Program-made: the position numbers and the translations under genes | In this document: piece after piece, positions 36,562 to 45,008 of the stretch | Layout of the letters: each line of letters opens with the position of its first letter | How positions within the stretch are numbered: the stretch's first letter is position 1 | Source: Mucilaginibacter polytrichastri | GTDB taxonomy: Bacteria > Bacteroidota > Bacteroidia > Sphingobacteriales > Sphingobacteriaceae | DNA: 64,000 bases | Assembly (NCBI RefSeq): GCF_001911425.1 | Contig: NZ_MPPL01000001.1 | Span: forward strand, 5,163,753-5,227,752 | Direction: 5' to 3' | The notes under the pieces: model-generated | The model's database searches: none | What the model saw: the letters and a program-made list of their open reading frames with translations, nothing else | Told to the model about the DNA's origin: nothing

Positions 36562-36576
36562 ATTCCCGTCGGGACC
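36562..36576 (+). repeat. Partial copy of the tRNA-Arg 3' end
   Basis: ATTCCCGTCGGGACC matches the tRNA 3' end (36267-36281) at 14 of 15 positions. It lies about 295 bp downstream, with no tRNA body before it. It is followed by its own hairpin (36585-36596 with 36600-36611). It may be an attachment-site scar or a tRNA remnant. Confidence 0.5.
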
Positions 36577-36584
36577 GCCATTTG

Positions 36585-36611
36585 AAAGTTGTCAACATTG
36601 TTGGCAACTTT
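36585..36611 (+). terminator. Hairpin after the tRNA fragment
   Basis: AAAGTTGTCAAC pairs with GTTGGCAACTTT (one G-T pair) with a 3-nt loop, followed by a short T-rich run. Confidence 0.4.
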
Positions 36612-36665
36612 TCTTATAAAATTAAACTCCAACCACAATTCTTACCAACTTGCAAATAACAATTT

Positions 36666-36673
36666 TACCTTTG
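36666..36673 (+). promoter_or_regulatory. Predicted -7 box of the YjdM gene (TACCTTTG)
   Basis: TAnnTTTG match whose last base is 13 bp before the ATG, leaving a leader of only about 8 nt. Confidence 0.55.
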
Positions 36674-36686
36674 CCAAAACTTTAGT

Positions 36687-37025
36687 ATGATAGAATTAAC
36701 TCCCTGCCCCTTGTGCAAATCAACTTTTACCTATGAAATGGAAGGCCTGCTTGCCTGTCCCGAATGCGGGCATGAGTGGAGCCCGGAAGAAGATAGTACC
36801 GAGGATCAGCCGTTTATTGTGAAGGATAGTAATGGCAACACTTTGCAAAATGGAGATACAGTGATAACTATCAAAAATCTGCCGGTTAAAGGTTCACCCC
36901 AGGGCATAAAGGCCGGAACCAAAGTCAAAAACATTCGTTTGGTAGACAGTGATCATAATATTGACTGTAAGATTGATGGGTTCGGCGCAATGGCGCTTAA
37001 ATCTGAGTTTGTAAAAAAGGCTTAA
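36687..37025 (+). CDS. yjdM: YjdM (PhnA-type) zinc-ribbon protein
   Basis: Small cytoplasmic protein of the PhnA/YjdM family, 112 aa. The N-terminal zinc ribbon has two CxxC knuckles ('CPLCKS' and 'CPECGHEW'), and the C-terminal SH3-like domain reads 'VKDSNGNTLQNGDTVITIKNL' followed by 'IKAGTKVKNIRL'. Despite the old phosphonate name, the biochemical role is not established. It is a single-gene unit with its own promoter box. Confidence 0.93.
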   Translation: MIELTPCPLCKSTFTYEMEGLLACPECGHEWSPEEDSTEDQPFIVKDSNGNTLQNGDTVITIKNLPVKGSPQGIKAGTKVKNIRLVDSDHNIDCKIDGFGAMALKSEFVKKA

Positions 37026-37140
37026 GGTAAATTTTGCAACCCCCTCGCTCCCGCAAGCGTCCCGCTTGTGGTATAGTGAGTGCCGCGCATGCCAAATAAG
37101 AAACATTCCATATTCCAATCCCTTTCCCCTAAATTGCACT

Positions 37141-38033
37141 ATGTATCTGTATAAAGAAGAGATCGTTATACCGCAATATCCATTTGAGCCGGATGCAGCA
37201 ACGGGCAACCCGCTGTTTCGCATTAACCGGAACGATTGTGTGGTGAATTATAAGCGGTCGGATTTTTTGGTGCCGCACCGTAAGGATTATTACTTTATGG
37301 CCTTTGTTAAAATGGGTAGCAGCCGCCATTGGATAGATATGACGCCCTATGATTTAAAGCCCGATAAGTTTTATTTTACCACCCCGCACCAGGTACATTT
37401 AAAGGAAGATGCCGAACCATTTACGGGTATTGCCCTTAGTTTTCATAAAGAGTTTTTGCTGACTGCCGATAATGCTTCGCTTAAAGAGTTACCCATTATC
37501 CAAAACCCTCAAAACGGGCACGAACTTTCCTTAACCAAGGGTGATCTCAAATTTATAGAAGATATTCTGGATAAGATACTTGCAGAAACAGAAACTAAAG
37601 AAACCTGGCAAAATACAATGCTTTCGGCCTACATGAGAATTTATTGGTGTATCTGAGCCGCTTATACCAGGAGCAATTAAAGGAACAGGAAGCGGGCCCC
37701 GATAGGGTATTACTCAAAAAGTTTCTGGCGAAAGTGGATGAAACCTATACCGAATTGCACGAAGTAGCTGCCTATGCTGATATGCTGAATATTTCTGCCG
37801 GGCATTTAAGCGAATTGGTAAAAGCGCAAAGCGGTAAACCGGCCATAGCGCACATCCATGAGCGGTTGATCCTGGAGGCCAAACGTTTGCTTTTTCATAC
37901 CGATTATGCCATAAAGGAGATCGCCTTTCAGCTGGGTTTCGAGGATGCTTCTTACTTCAACAGGTTCTTTAAACGCCTTACTGCGTATACCCCTGCTTAC
38001 TATCGTAGCAACTTCCGCGAAATGTACCATTAA
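37141..38033 (+). pseudogene. AraC-family regulator split by a frameshift
   Basis: Two adjoining frames make one AraC protein. The first (37141-37656) encodes the N-terminal ligand-binding half, with 'HRKDYYFMAFVKMGSSRHWIDM' and 'ALSFHKEFLL', and runs into a stop after 'AYMRIYWCI'. The second (37644-38033) begins in the middle of a helix ('VYLSRLYQEQL') and holds both helix-turn-helix motifs ('HVAAYADMLNISAGHLSELVK'-like and 'IKEIAFQLGFEDASYFNRFFKR'). Adding one base near 37640 restores a 297-aa frame. No classic slippery heptamer is present. A base-call error would give the same picture. The SDR gene follows at 38106 and is its likely former target. Confidence 0.8.
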
Positions 38034-38071
38034 AACCGTTGGGTGTGCTGTTGTGTTGCTAATGCTGAACC

Positions 38072-38079
38072 TAACTTTG
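38072..38079 (+). promoter_or_regulatory. Predicted -7 box of the SDR gene (TAACTTTG)
   Basis: It lies 26 bp before the ATG at 38106 and supports that start over the in-frame codon at 38043. Confidence 0.5.
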
Positions 38080-38105
38080 TTGCTGTAAATAAAAATAAGA
38101 CAAAA

Positions 38106-38843
38106 ATGAAAACAGCACTCATAACAGGCGCAAACAAAAGTATCGGTTTCGAAACTGCAAAACAGCTGGCTGGCAAAGGCTATTTCGTATACTTGGGCAG
38201 CCGCGATCTGGCAAAAGGACAGGAGGCCGTGACCAAACTGAAAGCCGAAGGTTTAACCAACCTCGAAGCCATACAGATCGATGTAACTGATGCAGCATCG
38301 ATAGATGCTGCACAAAAAACATTAAGCAGTAAGGTTGAATCATTAGATCTGCTGGTTAACAACGCCGGTATATTAGGCGGTATGGAGCAGGCGGCTTTAT
38401 CTGTGGATGTAGCCACTATTCGCGAGGTATTTGATACCAACTTTTTTGGTGTCATTGCAGTTACCCAGGCATTTATTGGTTTGCTGAAAAAATCTGCAAC
38501 TCCTGTCATCGCCAATGTTACTTCGGGCTTGGGTTCTTTAACCCTGCACAGCGACCCAACCTGGATGTATTATAACGTTAAAGCAGCCGCTTATGGGCCA
38601 TCTAAAACAGCATTAAATGCTTATACCGTGGCATTAGCTTATGAACTGCGTGATACACAATTTAGGGTGAATGTAATAGATCCGGGTTATACCTCAACAG
38701 ACTTTAACCATAACAGCGGCCCCGGTACCGTTGAAAGCGCAGCCGCATTTGTGGTTAAATATGCAGCTATCGGCACAGATGGGCCAACCGGTAAATTCTT
38801 CAGCCATGATATCCAGGGTGAAGGCGACGAAAGCCCATGGTAG
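38106..38843 (+). CDS. SDR-family NAD(P)-dependent oxidoreductase
   Basis: Classical short-chain dehydrogenase, 245 aa from the ATG at 38106. The cofactor motif is 'TGANKSIGFETAKQLA' (TGxxxxIG, about residues 6-21), with 'LVNNAGIL' near 83 and catalytic Tyr and Lys in 'YGPSKTALNAYT' (YxxxK). The serine is in 'NVTSGLGS'. 'VIDPGYTSTDFN' closes the fold. The substrate is unknown. It directly follows the AraC-type gene, a layout in which the regulator often controls the dehydrogenase. It ends in a strong hairpin. Confidence 0.93.
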   Translation: MKTALITGANKSIGFETAKQLAGKGYFVYLGSRDLAKGQEAVTKLKAEGLTNLEAIQIDVTDAASIDAAQKTLSSKVESLDLLVNNAGILGGMEQAALSVDVATIREVFDTNFFGVIAVTQAFIGLLKKSATPVIANVTSGLGSLTLHSDPTWMYYNVKAAAYGPSKTALNAYTVALAYELRDTQFRVNVIDPGYTSTDFNHNSGPGTVESAAAFVVKYAAIGTDGPTGKFFSHDIQGEGDESPW

Positions 38844-38867
38844 GTAGATGCTATGATTAATTAATCT

Positions 38868-38895
38868 AAAGCAACTCGCAAGAGTTGCTTTTTTT
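38868..38895 (+). terminator. Terminator of the SDR gene
   Basis: AAAGCAACTC pairs perfectly with GAGTTGCTTT around a GCAA tetraloop, with a T tract after the stem. Confidence 0.88.
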
Positions 38896-38985
38896 ATGAT
38901 TTTTAAATTTCCTCCATACACTAAGGAGGCGGCCGGAAGTGTGATGGAAGGGAGGGGTTTCTACAATATGCTTAACAAGTTTGTT

Positions 38986-38993
38986 TACCTTTG
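38986..38993 (+). promoter_or_regulatory. Predicted -7 box of rlmF (TACCTTTG)
   Basis: TAnnTTTG match 20 bp before the ATG at 39014. It rules out the in-frame codon at 38981 as the start. Confidence 0.55.
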
Positions 38994-39013
38994 CAAACTA
39001 TCCGTTTAGCAAA

Positions 39014-39991
39014 ATGCCGAAAAAAGTTAAAGTCAAAGTCAAGAAGTCTGTCGAAAAAGGATCATTACATCCTCGTAACCTGCACATCGGGCGGTACGAT
39101 CTGCAAGAGCTTTGTGCAAGCAGCCCGGGTTTAAAACCTTTTGTGGCGCCCAATCAATATGGCGACGAGTCTGTTGACTTTAGTAATCCGGAAGCAGTTA
39201 AAGCCTTAAACGGTGCATTACTGAAACACTTTTATGGCATTGATGGTTGGGATATCCCGGAGGGATACCTTTGTCCGCCAATACCCGGCCGGGTTGACTA
39301 TATCCACAACATGGCCGACCTATTGGCCGAAAGCAATAATGGCGTAATCCCAACCGGCAACAAAATTAAGGTACTGGATATTGGCGTGGGTGCTAATTGC
39401 GTTTACCCTTTAATTGGTAACAGTGTATACGGCTGGCAGTTTGTGGGTACAGATATTGATTCAAAGGCTATTGATTCGGCAGAAAAGGTGGTATCATTAA
39501 ATAAACAGTTAAAAGATGCTATAGAAATCCGTTTTCAGGCTAACCGGGCCGAAATTTTTAAAGGCGTAGTTAACGAGGGCGAAGTTTTTGACCTGGTGGT
39601 ATGTAACCCCCCTTTCCATGCAACCAGGCAGGAGGCCCAGGATAGCTCTGCCCAGAAATGGGAAAAGCTGGGTGTTACTGAAGATAAAAAAGGGTTGAAT
39701 TTCGGCGGTACTAATACCGAACTGTGGTATGCTGGCGGCGAAGCTGCATTTATTGGTAAAATGATTAACCAAAGCTTATTGCTGGCCAGGCAGTGCATGT
39801 GGTTCTCAACCCTGGTATCCAGAAGAGAAACGCTGCCCGTAATTTATAAGGCGCTGGAAAAGGTCGGCGCAATCGATGTTAAAACCATCAACATGTCGCA
39901 AGGGCAAAAAATAAGTCGTGTAGTTACTTGGACTTATTTGAATGAAGCCGAACGGACAGAATGGATGCAGAAGCGTTTAGACGCTGTTTAA
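39014..39991 (+). CDS. rlmF: 23S rRNA (adenine(1618)-N6)-methyltransferase
   Basis: Methylates A1618 of 23S rRNA using SAM. Visible are the family start 'LHPRNLHIGRYDLQEL', the SAM site 'KVLDIGVGANCVYPLIG' and the amino-methyltransferase motif IV 'VVCNPPFHATRQEA' (NPPF). 'FGGTNTELWYAGGEAAFI' and 'CMWFSTLVSR' are also typical of RlmF. The start at 39014 gives 325 aa with a lysine-rich N terminus ('MPKKVKVKVKKSVEKG'). It is a single gene, followed by two hairpin terminators. Confidence 0.95.
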   Translation: MPKKVKVKVKKSVEKGSLHPRNLHIGRYDLQELCASSPGLKPFVAPNQYGDESVDFSNPEAVKALNGALLKHFYGIDGWDIPEGYLCPPIPGRVDYIHNMADLLAESNNGVIPTGNKIKVLDIGVGANCVYPLIGNSVYGWQFVGTDIDSKAIDSAEKVVSLNKQLKDAIEIRFQANRAEIFKGVVNEGEVFDLVVCNPPFHATRQEAQDSSAQKWEKLGVTEDKKGLNFGGTNTELWYAGGEAAFIGKMINQSLLLARQCMWFSTLVSRRETLPVIYKALEKVGAIDVKTINMSQGQKISRVVTWTYLNEAERTEWMQKRLDAV

Positions 39992-40067
39992 ATTTATCAC
40001 GTAAAGTAGGCATCAGCAAACTTTGTTAATGCTTCAGAGATATTTTCCATATTAAATTGGAAAACCA

Positions 40068-40131
40068 GCCTTTCATTTTGAGAGGCTTTTTTTATGCCCC
40101 GATGTAGCCTGTAAAAATAAACGGGCTTTTT
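40068..40131 (+). terminator. Two tandem terminators after rlmF
   Basis: First: GCCTTTC (40068-40074) with GAGAGGC (40080-40086) and seven Ts. Second: AGCCTGT (40106-40112) with ACGGGCT (40121-40127) and a T run. Both have one G-T pair. Confidence 0.6.
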
Positions 40132-40237
40132 AACCTCATTGAGGCCATTTTGTGATTGAGTGTGCAAATCGGGCATTCTTTTGGCATACCCGCCATTACA
40201 GTTAATAACAAAGTGTATTAACGATAATAAAATCAAA

Positions 40238-40783
40238 ATGGAAAGTGAACGAATTATTGTAAGGTCGGCCATACCAGCAGATGTGGTATTTGCAGATCAG
40301 ATTATCCATGAAATGGAAAGTTCTGCAATAGCGAGGGGTTCGGGGATCTCTAAAAGATCGGCAGCCGCCATTATCGAAAAAATTGACGCTGGTAAAGCAA
40401 TTGTAGCCGTAACAGAAAATGGCGAGTGGGCCGGCTTCTCCTATATCGAAACCTGGGACGATGAGAAATTTGTATCAAACAGTGGCCTCATCGTATCTCC
40501 CAAACACCGTAACAACCATATTGCATCTCAAATTAAAACGCAAATATTTCAGTTATCGCGCAGCAAGTACCCGGCTGCAAAAGTATTCAGTATTACCTCT
40601 GGCCTTGCCATCATGAAAATGAATACTCACCTGGGTTTTGAGCCGGTAACTTATGCCGAGGTAGCACAAGAAACCCGCTTTTGGGATGGCTGTAAAAGCT
40701 GTGTTAACTACGATGTGCTACAGGCCAAAAACAGGTGTAATTGCCTTTGCACAGCTATGCTTTTCGACCCTCAATTAAATTAA
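40238..40783 (+). CDS. GNAT-family N-acetyltransferase, Cys-rich C terminus
   Basis: Acetyl-CoA-dependent acetyltransferase, 181 aa from the ATG at 40238. 'GLIVSPKHRNNHIASQIKTQIF' is the acetyl-CoA binding motif, and 'NTHLGFEPVTYAEV' the C-terminal motif. The tail is unusual: 'CKSCVNYDVLQAKNRCNCLC' followed by 'TAMLFDP' holds five cysteines and looks like the GNAT proteins that accompany arginine-biosynthesis genes in Bacteroidota. Its neighbour 37 bp downstream is an ArgE-like deacetylase, which suggests acylated amino acids as substrate. The assignment to acetylglutamate synthesis is inference. Confidence 0.8.
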   Translation: MESERIIVRSAIPADVVFADQIIHEMESSAIARGSGISKRSAAAIIEKIDAGKAIVAVTENGEWAGFSYIETWDDEKFVSNSGLIVSPKHRNNHIASQIKTQIFQLSRSKYPAAKVFSITSGLAIMKMNTHLGFEPVTYAEVAQETRFWDGCKSCVNYDVLQAKNRCNCLCTAMLFDPQLN

Positions 40784-40820
40784 GCTTATTTCTTTAAACG
40801 GATATAAAACAAATTTTGTG

Positions 40821-42002
40821 ATGATAAAGAATGTAATTGCAAAGCCGGTTATTTCCATGAATAAGGAAAACCTGCCTTTAAATTCGCTGCTCTTTAGCGA
40901 ATCGGTAACACTGCTGCAAAAGCTTATAGAAACTCCATCATTCAGCGGCGAAGAATCTGCCGCTGCCGATTTGGTGCAGGGATACCTGTTAAGCTATAAC
41001 GTAAAAGTTAAAAGAAGAAGAAACAACGTTTGGTGCTATAACAAGTATTTCGACGAGAGCAAACCTACTATCCTGTTAAACTCGCACCTTGATACCGTTA
41101 AACCTAACGAGGGCTACACTAAAAACCCTTTCTGCCCCGAAATAATTGGCGGTAAATTATATGGCCTGGGCAGCAATGATGCCGGCGGTTGTCTCGTATC
41201 CTTACTGGCTACTTTTTTACATTACTACAGCTACCAGGGCCTGGGCTTTAACCTTTGCTTTGCGGCTACTGCCGAAGAAGAAAACTCCGGTAAAAACGGT
41301 ATTAAATCTATTTTGCCAGCACTGGGTAAGTTAGAGCTGGCCATAGTTGGCGAACCTACCCTGCTGCAAATGGCAGTTGCCGAAAAAGGCAACCTGGTAA
41401 TTGATTGTATCAGCACCGGCCGCTCGGGCCATGCGGCACGAGAAGAGGGCGATAATGCTATCTACAAATGCATGAAAGATCTTGAATGGTTCCGCTCGTA
41501 CCAGTTTCCGCAGCAGTCTAAAAGCTTGTCGCCTGTTAAAATGACTATCACGGCTATTAAGGCTGGCTTGCAGCATAATATTGTACCTGCTAAGTGTGAG
41601 TATACCGTAGATATCCGCAATGACGATATATTCTCTCATGAGATGATCCTGGAAACTATCAGAAAGAACATCTCTTCAGCGTTTACCGTTCGGCCGGGGT
41701 CGCTTGGCGCATCGGCTGTTCCGTTAGATCATCCTATCGTGAAAACCGGTATCGCCATTGGTTGCAAAACCTACGGCTCGCCAACCACCTCGGATCAGGC
41801 CTGGCTGGATATCCCGTCGGTAAAAATAGGCCCCGGCGATTCGGCCCGTTCCCATTCGTCAGATGAGTTTGTTTTTCTCGAAGAAATTAAGAAAGGAATC
41901 AGCCTTTATATCAAACTGCTGGAAAACCTGCCCCTGATGCTGATCAATAACCCGGTAAAATATCCCCTAAACCCTATCGCAATAAATCCAAATAACAACT
42001 AA
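40821..42002 (+). CDS. M20-family deacylase, N-acetylornithine deacetylase-like
   Basis: Zinc hydrolase that removes an acyl group from an N-acyl amino acid, most likely N-acetylornithine. M20 metal ligands are visible: 'LLNSHLDTVKPNEGY' (H and D), 'LYGLGSNDAGGCLVSLLA' (D), 'AATAEEENSGKNG' (catalytic EE) and 'GPGDSARSHSSDEFV' (final His). Length is about 390 aa. The ATG at 40821 or the one at 40857 ('MNKENLPLN') could be used; the latter aligns better with typical family starts. It lies between the GNAT gene and a porin gene that starts 7 bp after its stop. Confidence 0.87.
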   Translation: MIKNVIAKPVISMNKENLPLNSLLFSESVTLLQKLIETPSFSGEESAAADLVQGYLLSYNVKVKRRRNNVWCYNKYFDESKPTILLNSHLDTVKPNEGYTKNPFCPEIIGGKLYGLGSNDAGGCLVSLLATFLHYYSYQGLGFNLCFAATAEEENSGKNGIKSILPALGKLELAIVGEPTLLQMAVAEKGNLVIDCISTGRSGHAAREEGDNAIYKCMKDLEWFRSYQFPQQSKSLSPVKMTITAIKAGLQHNIVPAKCEYTVDIRNDDIFSHEMILETIRKNISSAFTVRPGSLGASAVPLDHPIVKTGIAIGCKTYGSPTTSDQAWLDIPSVKIGPGDSARSHSSDEFVFLEEIKKGISLYIKLLENLPLMLINNPVKYPLNPIAINPNNN

Positions 42003-42009
42003 TAACAAA

Positions 42010-43341
42010 ATGAAAAAACACCTACTAACAATAGTTGCGCTGGCGGCTATTGTGTTTAATGTAAATGCACAGCAGGATACCGTAAAAATTAAAGCAAAAA
42101 AAGATACTGTTATCAGGTCGTTGCCGTCGCCGCTGCCGTCGCCGCCATTCCCATCTTCAGATTGGGTTGGTTCGCCGCTGGTTGGGGTTGATGCCACTGC
42201 ACCAAATTACCCCTTGACCAAGTTATTGGGCTTAAGCCAAAGCAAGGTTAAAATTTATGGCTGGGTGGATATCGGTGGAAATATCAGTTCGTCAAAAAAT
42301 TCTAACGCGCCTACATCTTACAACTTAATACCGAATAGTATAGTGCTTGACCAAGCCGGGATTAAGTTTGAAAAACAACCCAATACAATTCAAACAGATC
42401 ATTTTGAATGGGGCTTCCTGTCCACCACTATATTTGGTACCGATTATAGGTATACCACCAGTAAGGGCATCTTCAGTAATCAATTGCTGAAGCACAACAA
42501 TAAATACGGCTTCGACCCGGCCGAACTATACGGAATACTTTACTTCCCTAAAGTGGCCGATGGTTTAATTGTAAAGGTAGGTCGGTTTATCTCTCCTGCC
42601 GATATTGAAGCACAATGGGCAACAGATAATTACCTGTACTCGCACTCGCTGATGTTTACTGTAGATCCATACACCTTTACCGGTGTGCAGGGAACGTTTA
42701 AACTGGGTTCGCACTGGCAATTACAAGTTGCTGCACATGCCGGTAATGACATGGCCCCATGGAGCAACTCGGCCCAGTTAAATGGGTTATTGATGGTACG
42801 TTGGGTATCTAATGATAACAACGACGGCATTTGGGGAGGTATCAACTCTTTAGGGAGCGGTAATTACACCAATCAGCACGATAACTTACAAATGCTGGTA
42901 ACCACCTGGGGGCATAAGTTTAGCAGCAGAATTCACATGATGACAGAAGCCTATTATATGTGGCAAAAAAATGCCTTGGTAGGTGGTACTGTAATCACCG
43001 GCCCGCCACAGCCATTTTATACTAACGTAGGTGCAGGCTCGCTGATTCCGGGTACGGCCAATGCCATAGGTTTGGTTAACTATTTCCAGGTATTGGTTTC
43101 GCCTAAAGATTATTTGTCTGTCCGTAACGATATGCTGAATGACCCGCAAGCTAACCGTACCGGATACGCCACCTTGTATACCAGCCACACCATAGGCTTT
43201 GTACACTATTTTAACAACCTGATCCGAATTCGCCCTGAAATTAGATACGAGCGCGCTTATGCCGATGGGATTACACCGTATAACAATGGCACCAAAAAGG
43301 ATCAATATACCGCAGCAATGGACTTGATAGTCCGTTTCTAA
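42010..43341 (+). CDS. Outer membrane beta-barrel porin (BBP2, OmpL-like)
   Basis: Exported barrel protein, 443 aa. A signal peptide (1-20, 'KKHLLTIVALAAIVFNVNAQ') is followed by a Pro/Ser-rich linker ('RSLPSPLPSPPFPSSDW') and the BBP2 porin fold, seen in 'KIYGWVDIGGNISSSKN', 'LIVKVGRFISPADIEAQWA', 'LTFTVDPYTFTGVQG'-like repeats and the C-terminal 'IRIRPEIRYERAYADG' ending in Phe. The stop of the ArgE-like gene is 7 bp upstream, so the two are probably co-transcribed. The transported solute is unknown. Confidence 0.88.
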   Translation: MKKHLLTIVALAAIVFNVNAQQDTVKIKAKKDTVIRSLPSPLPSPPFPSSDWVGSPLVGVDATAPNYPLTKLLGLSQSKVKIYGWVDIGGNISSSKNSNAPTSYNLIPNSIVLDQAGIKFEKQPNTIQTDHFEWGFLSTTIFGTDYRYTTSKGIFSNQLLKHNNKYGFDPAELYGILYFPKVADGLIVKVGRFISPADIEAQWATDNYLYSHSLMFTVDPYTFTGVQGTFKLGSHWQLQVAAHAGNDMAPWSNSAQLNGLLMVRWVSNDNNDGIWGGINSLGSGNYTNQHDNLQMLVTTWGHKFSSRIHMMTEAYYMWQKNALVGGTVITGPPQPFYTNVGAGSLIPGTANAIGLVNYFQVLVSPKDYLSVRNDMLNDPQANRTGYATLYTSHTIGFVHYFNNLIRIRPEIRYERAYADGITPYNNGTKKDQYTAAMDLIVRF

Positions 43342-43594
43342 TACACATTTACATCATAAACAAAAGAGGCTTTATTATAAGTCAAAATATTAACGACTGT
43401 GTTATTACTCTTCCATTTTGGCAATCAGCCTTTCATTTTGAATGTAAATAAAGTGTAACAAAATGTATAAATCTTTAAAAAATGCCCATGAGGGGCTAAT
43501 TTTGAGGCTTTACTAATGTTTCTAATAAACTGGCACTTTATTGGAATACTGTTTCATAGGAATAACAAATCAGAATAAATAAATAACAAATAAA

Positions 43595-44173
43595 ATGAAA
43601 ACTTCAATCAAAGTGCTTTTCGCAGCCATCTTGATGATACAGGGTTTAGGCTTAAAAGCACAAAACACCACAGGTGTTTACCTTACCGAAAATGATTACA
43701 AAGACCATAAATTAACCTACGCCTCCAACACGGATAAAATACAGCTGAACGAGTTTTTTGGCGGCAACACTATCGCAGTGGTTAACGAGGGTAAAAAAGT
43801 GAATCTGAACAAAAACCAGATCTTCGGTTACCGTTTAGCCAACCAGGATTATCGCTTTTATAATAACACGGCTTACAAAATAATTGACACTGCCGGCTTT
43901 ACCATATATAGCCGTGAAAAACTAACCCAACAGGCCAAAGGTTATGCACCTGTTGTAAAATATTTTTACAGCGTAAATAACAAACAAGCAGTTAAAGATT
44001 TAACTGTGGCTAACCTTACTGCAAGCTTTCCAAAGGCTACAGATTTTCGTTACAGCCTGCAAAATAACTTTCGTAACGATGCAGAGTTGGCCAGCTATGA
44101 TAAAGTGGCCAAGCAGTACGAGGTTAAATACCTGTATTTTGCGCACAAAAGCGTAATTGCAAATAATCAGTAA
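43595..44173 (+). CDS. Exported hypothetical protein
   Basis: A 192-aa protein with a clear signal peptide ('KTSIKVLFAAILMIQGLGLKAQ', about residues 1-23). The mature part contains 'TGVYLTENDYKDHKLTY', 'NKNQIFGYRLANQDYRFYNN' and 'YSREKLTQQAKGY', a style seen in many uncharacterised Bacteroidota periplasmic proteins. I do not recognise a function. It has its own terminator at 44201 and no operon partner. Confidence 0.75.
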   Translation: MKTSIKVLFAAILMIQGLGLKAQNTTGVYLTENDYKDHKLTYASNTDKIQLNEFFGGNTIAVVNEGKKVNLNKNQIFGYRLANQDYRFYNNTAYKIIDTAGFTIYSREKLTQQAKGYAPVVKYFYSVNNKQAVKDLTVANLTASFPKATDFRYSLQNNFRNDAELASYDKVAKQYEVKYLYFAHKSVIANNQ

Positions 44174-44200
44174 TTGCAACTTAACTATTAACTATATATC

Positions 44201-44231
44201 AAGTCCTGGCGTTATTGCCGGGACTTTTTTG
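44201..44231 (+). terminator. Terminator after the exported hypothetical gene
   Basis: AAGTCCTGGC (44201-44210) pairs with GCCGGGACTT (44217-44226), with one G-T pair and a 6-nt loop, followed by Ts. Confidence 0.8.
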
Positions 44232-44405
44232 TTTAGGGCGGGCCAAAATGAAAAACAGTAGTTCATATTGGGGTAACTAGTAAACTATGCTATTGGTATC
44301 TGTGGCTCCAAATCGGCTTTAACTATTAATTAAGGCATGTATTCGCCCTAAATTATTTTACGGCATGTTAGTAGCAAAGGCTATGATGAACGCAAATTAA
44401 AACAC

Positions 44406-45008
44406 ATGGCTTTTACATCATTAATCAAAAAAATGTCGTTGATAGTTGAAATAGATGTTAACGATAATGAGATAATAAAAAATAAAATTACAGCATTGGA
44501 TGCTAAGGTGCAACAAATGCTTTTGTGGAGTAACCTAAGTGCAATATGGGGTTATTTACTGTTGTCGGGTATCATTGTGCGGATTTATAGAGGGCTTAAT
44601 GGTACACATGCCGTATTTCTTATCGGTACACTGGGCCTTGTGTGCTTATTATTGGTTATTTACCTTTTTGTTGTTTGGAAAAGTATCGCCTATCAACAGA
44701 ATACCCGGCATAGGGCCAGTAAGGAATACTTGAACTATCAGATTAATAAATTGGTGGGGCAGCGTAAATTAATTGCCGCCTATTTAATTACCAATGTGTT
44801 GCTGCTGACTGTAGCCAGTTTGTTTTTTGGCATCGACTTAAATAGAGGTATTACCACCTTGTTTAAAATTGCTGCCCCGGTAAGTATCATCACTTATGGC
44901 TTGGGGCTTTATTTTATATCGAATTTTACCAGGCAAAAGCGTAAGCTGGATGATTTAAACAAACAAATTGATCATGTTTTATTTATGGAGAAAGTAAATC
45001 AGAATTAG
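44406..45008 (+). CDS. Hypothetical four-helix membrane protein
   Basis: A 200-aa protein with helices at about residues 42-60, 68-92, 122-143 and 150-172, and a charged coiled-coil-like tail ('FTRQKRKLDDLNKQIDHVLF'). No family recognised. The start could be the ATG at 44406 or 44433 ('MSLIVEIDVNDNE'). Its 3' end overlaps the convergent eutC gene by 26 bp, so the nine-gene minus-strand operon has no free space for its own terminator there. Confidence 0.65.
   Translation: MAFTSLIKKMSLIVEIDVNDNEIIKNKITALDAKVQQMLLWSNLSAIWGYLLLSGIIVRIYRGLNGTHAVFLIGTLGLVCLLLVIYLFVVWKSIAYQQNTRHRASKEYLNYQINKLVGQRKLIAAYLITNVLLLTVASLFFGIDLNRGITTLFKIAAPVSIITYGLGLYFISNFTRQKRKLDDLNKQIDHVLFMEKVNQN

Noticed and set aside
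37639..37650. Programmed frameshift in the AraC gene
   Set aside because: No X-XXY-YYZ slippery heptamer or following structure was seen; mutation or read error is simpler.
39997..40272. Minus-strand frame of 91 codons overlapping the GNAT gene start
   Set aside because: It runs through both rlmF terminators and into the GNAT coding region, has no recognised family and no promoter box.
40066..43441. 16-bp direct repeat CAGCCTTTCATTTTGA at 40066 and 43426
   Set aside because: It is short and T-rich, part of a terminator in one copy only; too little to call an element.
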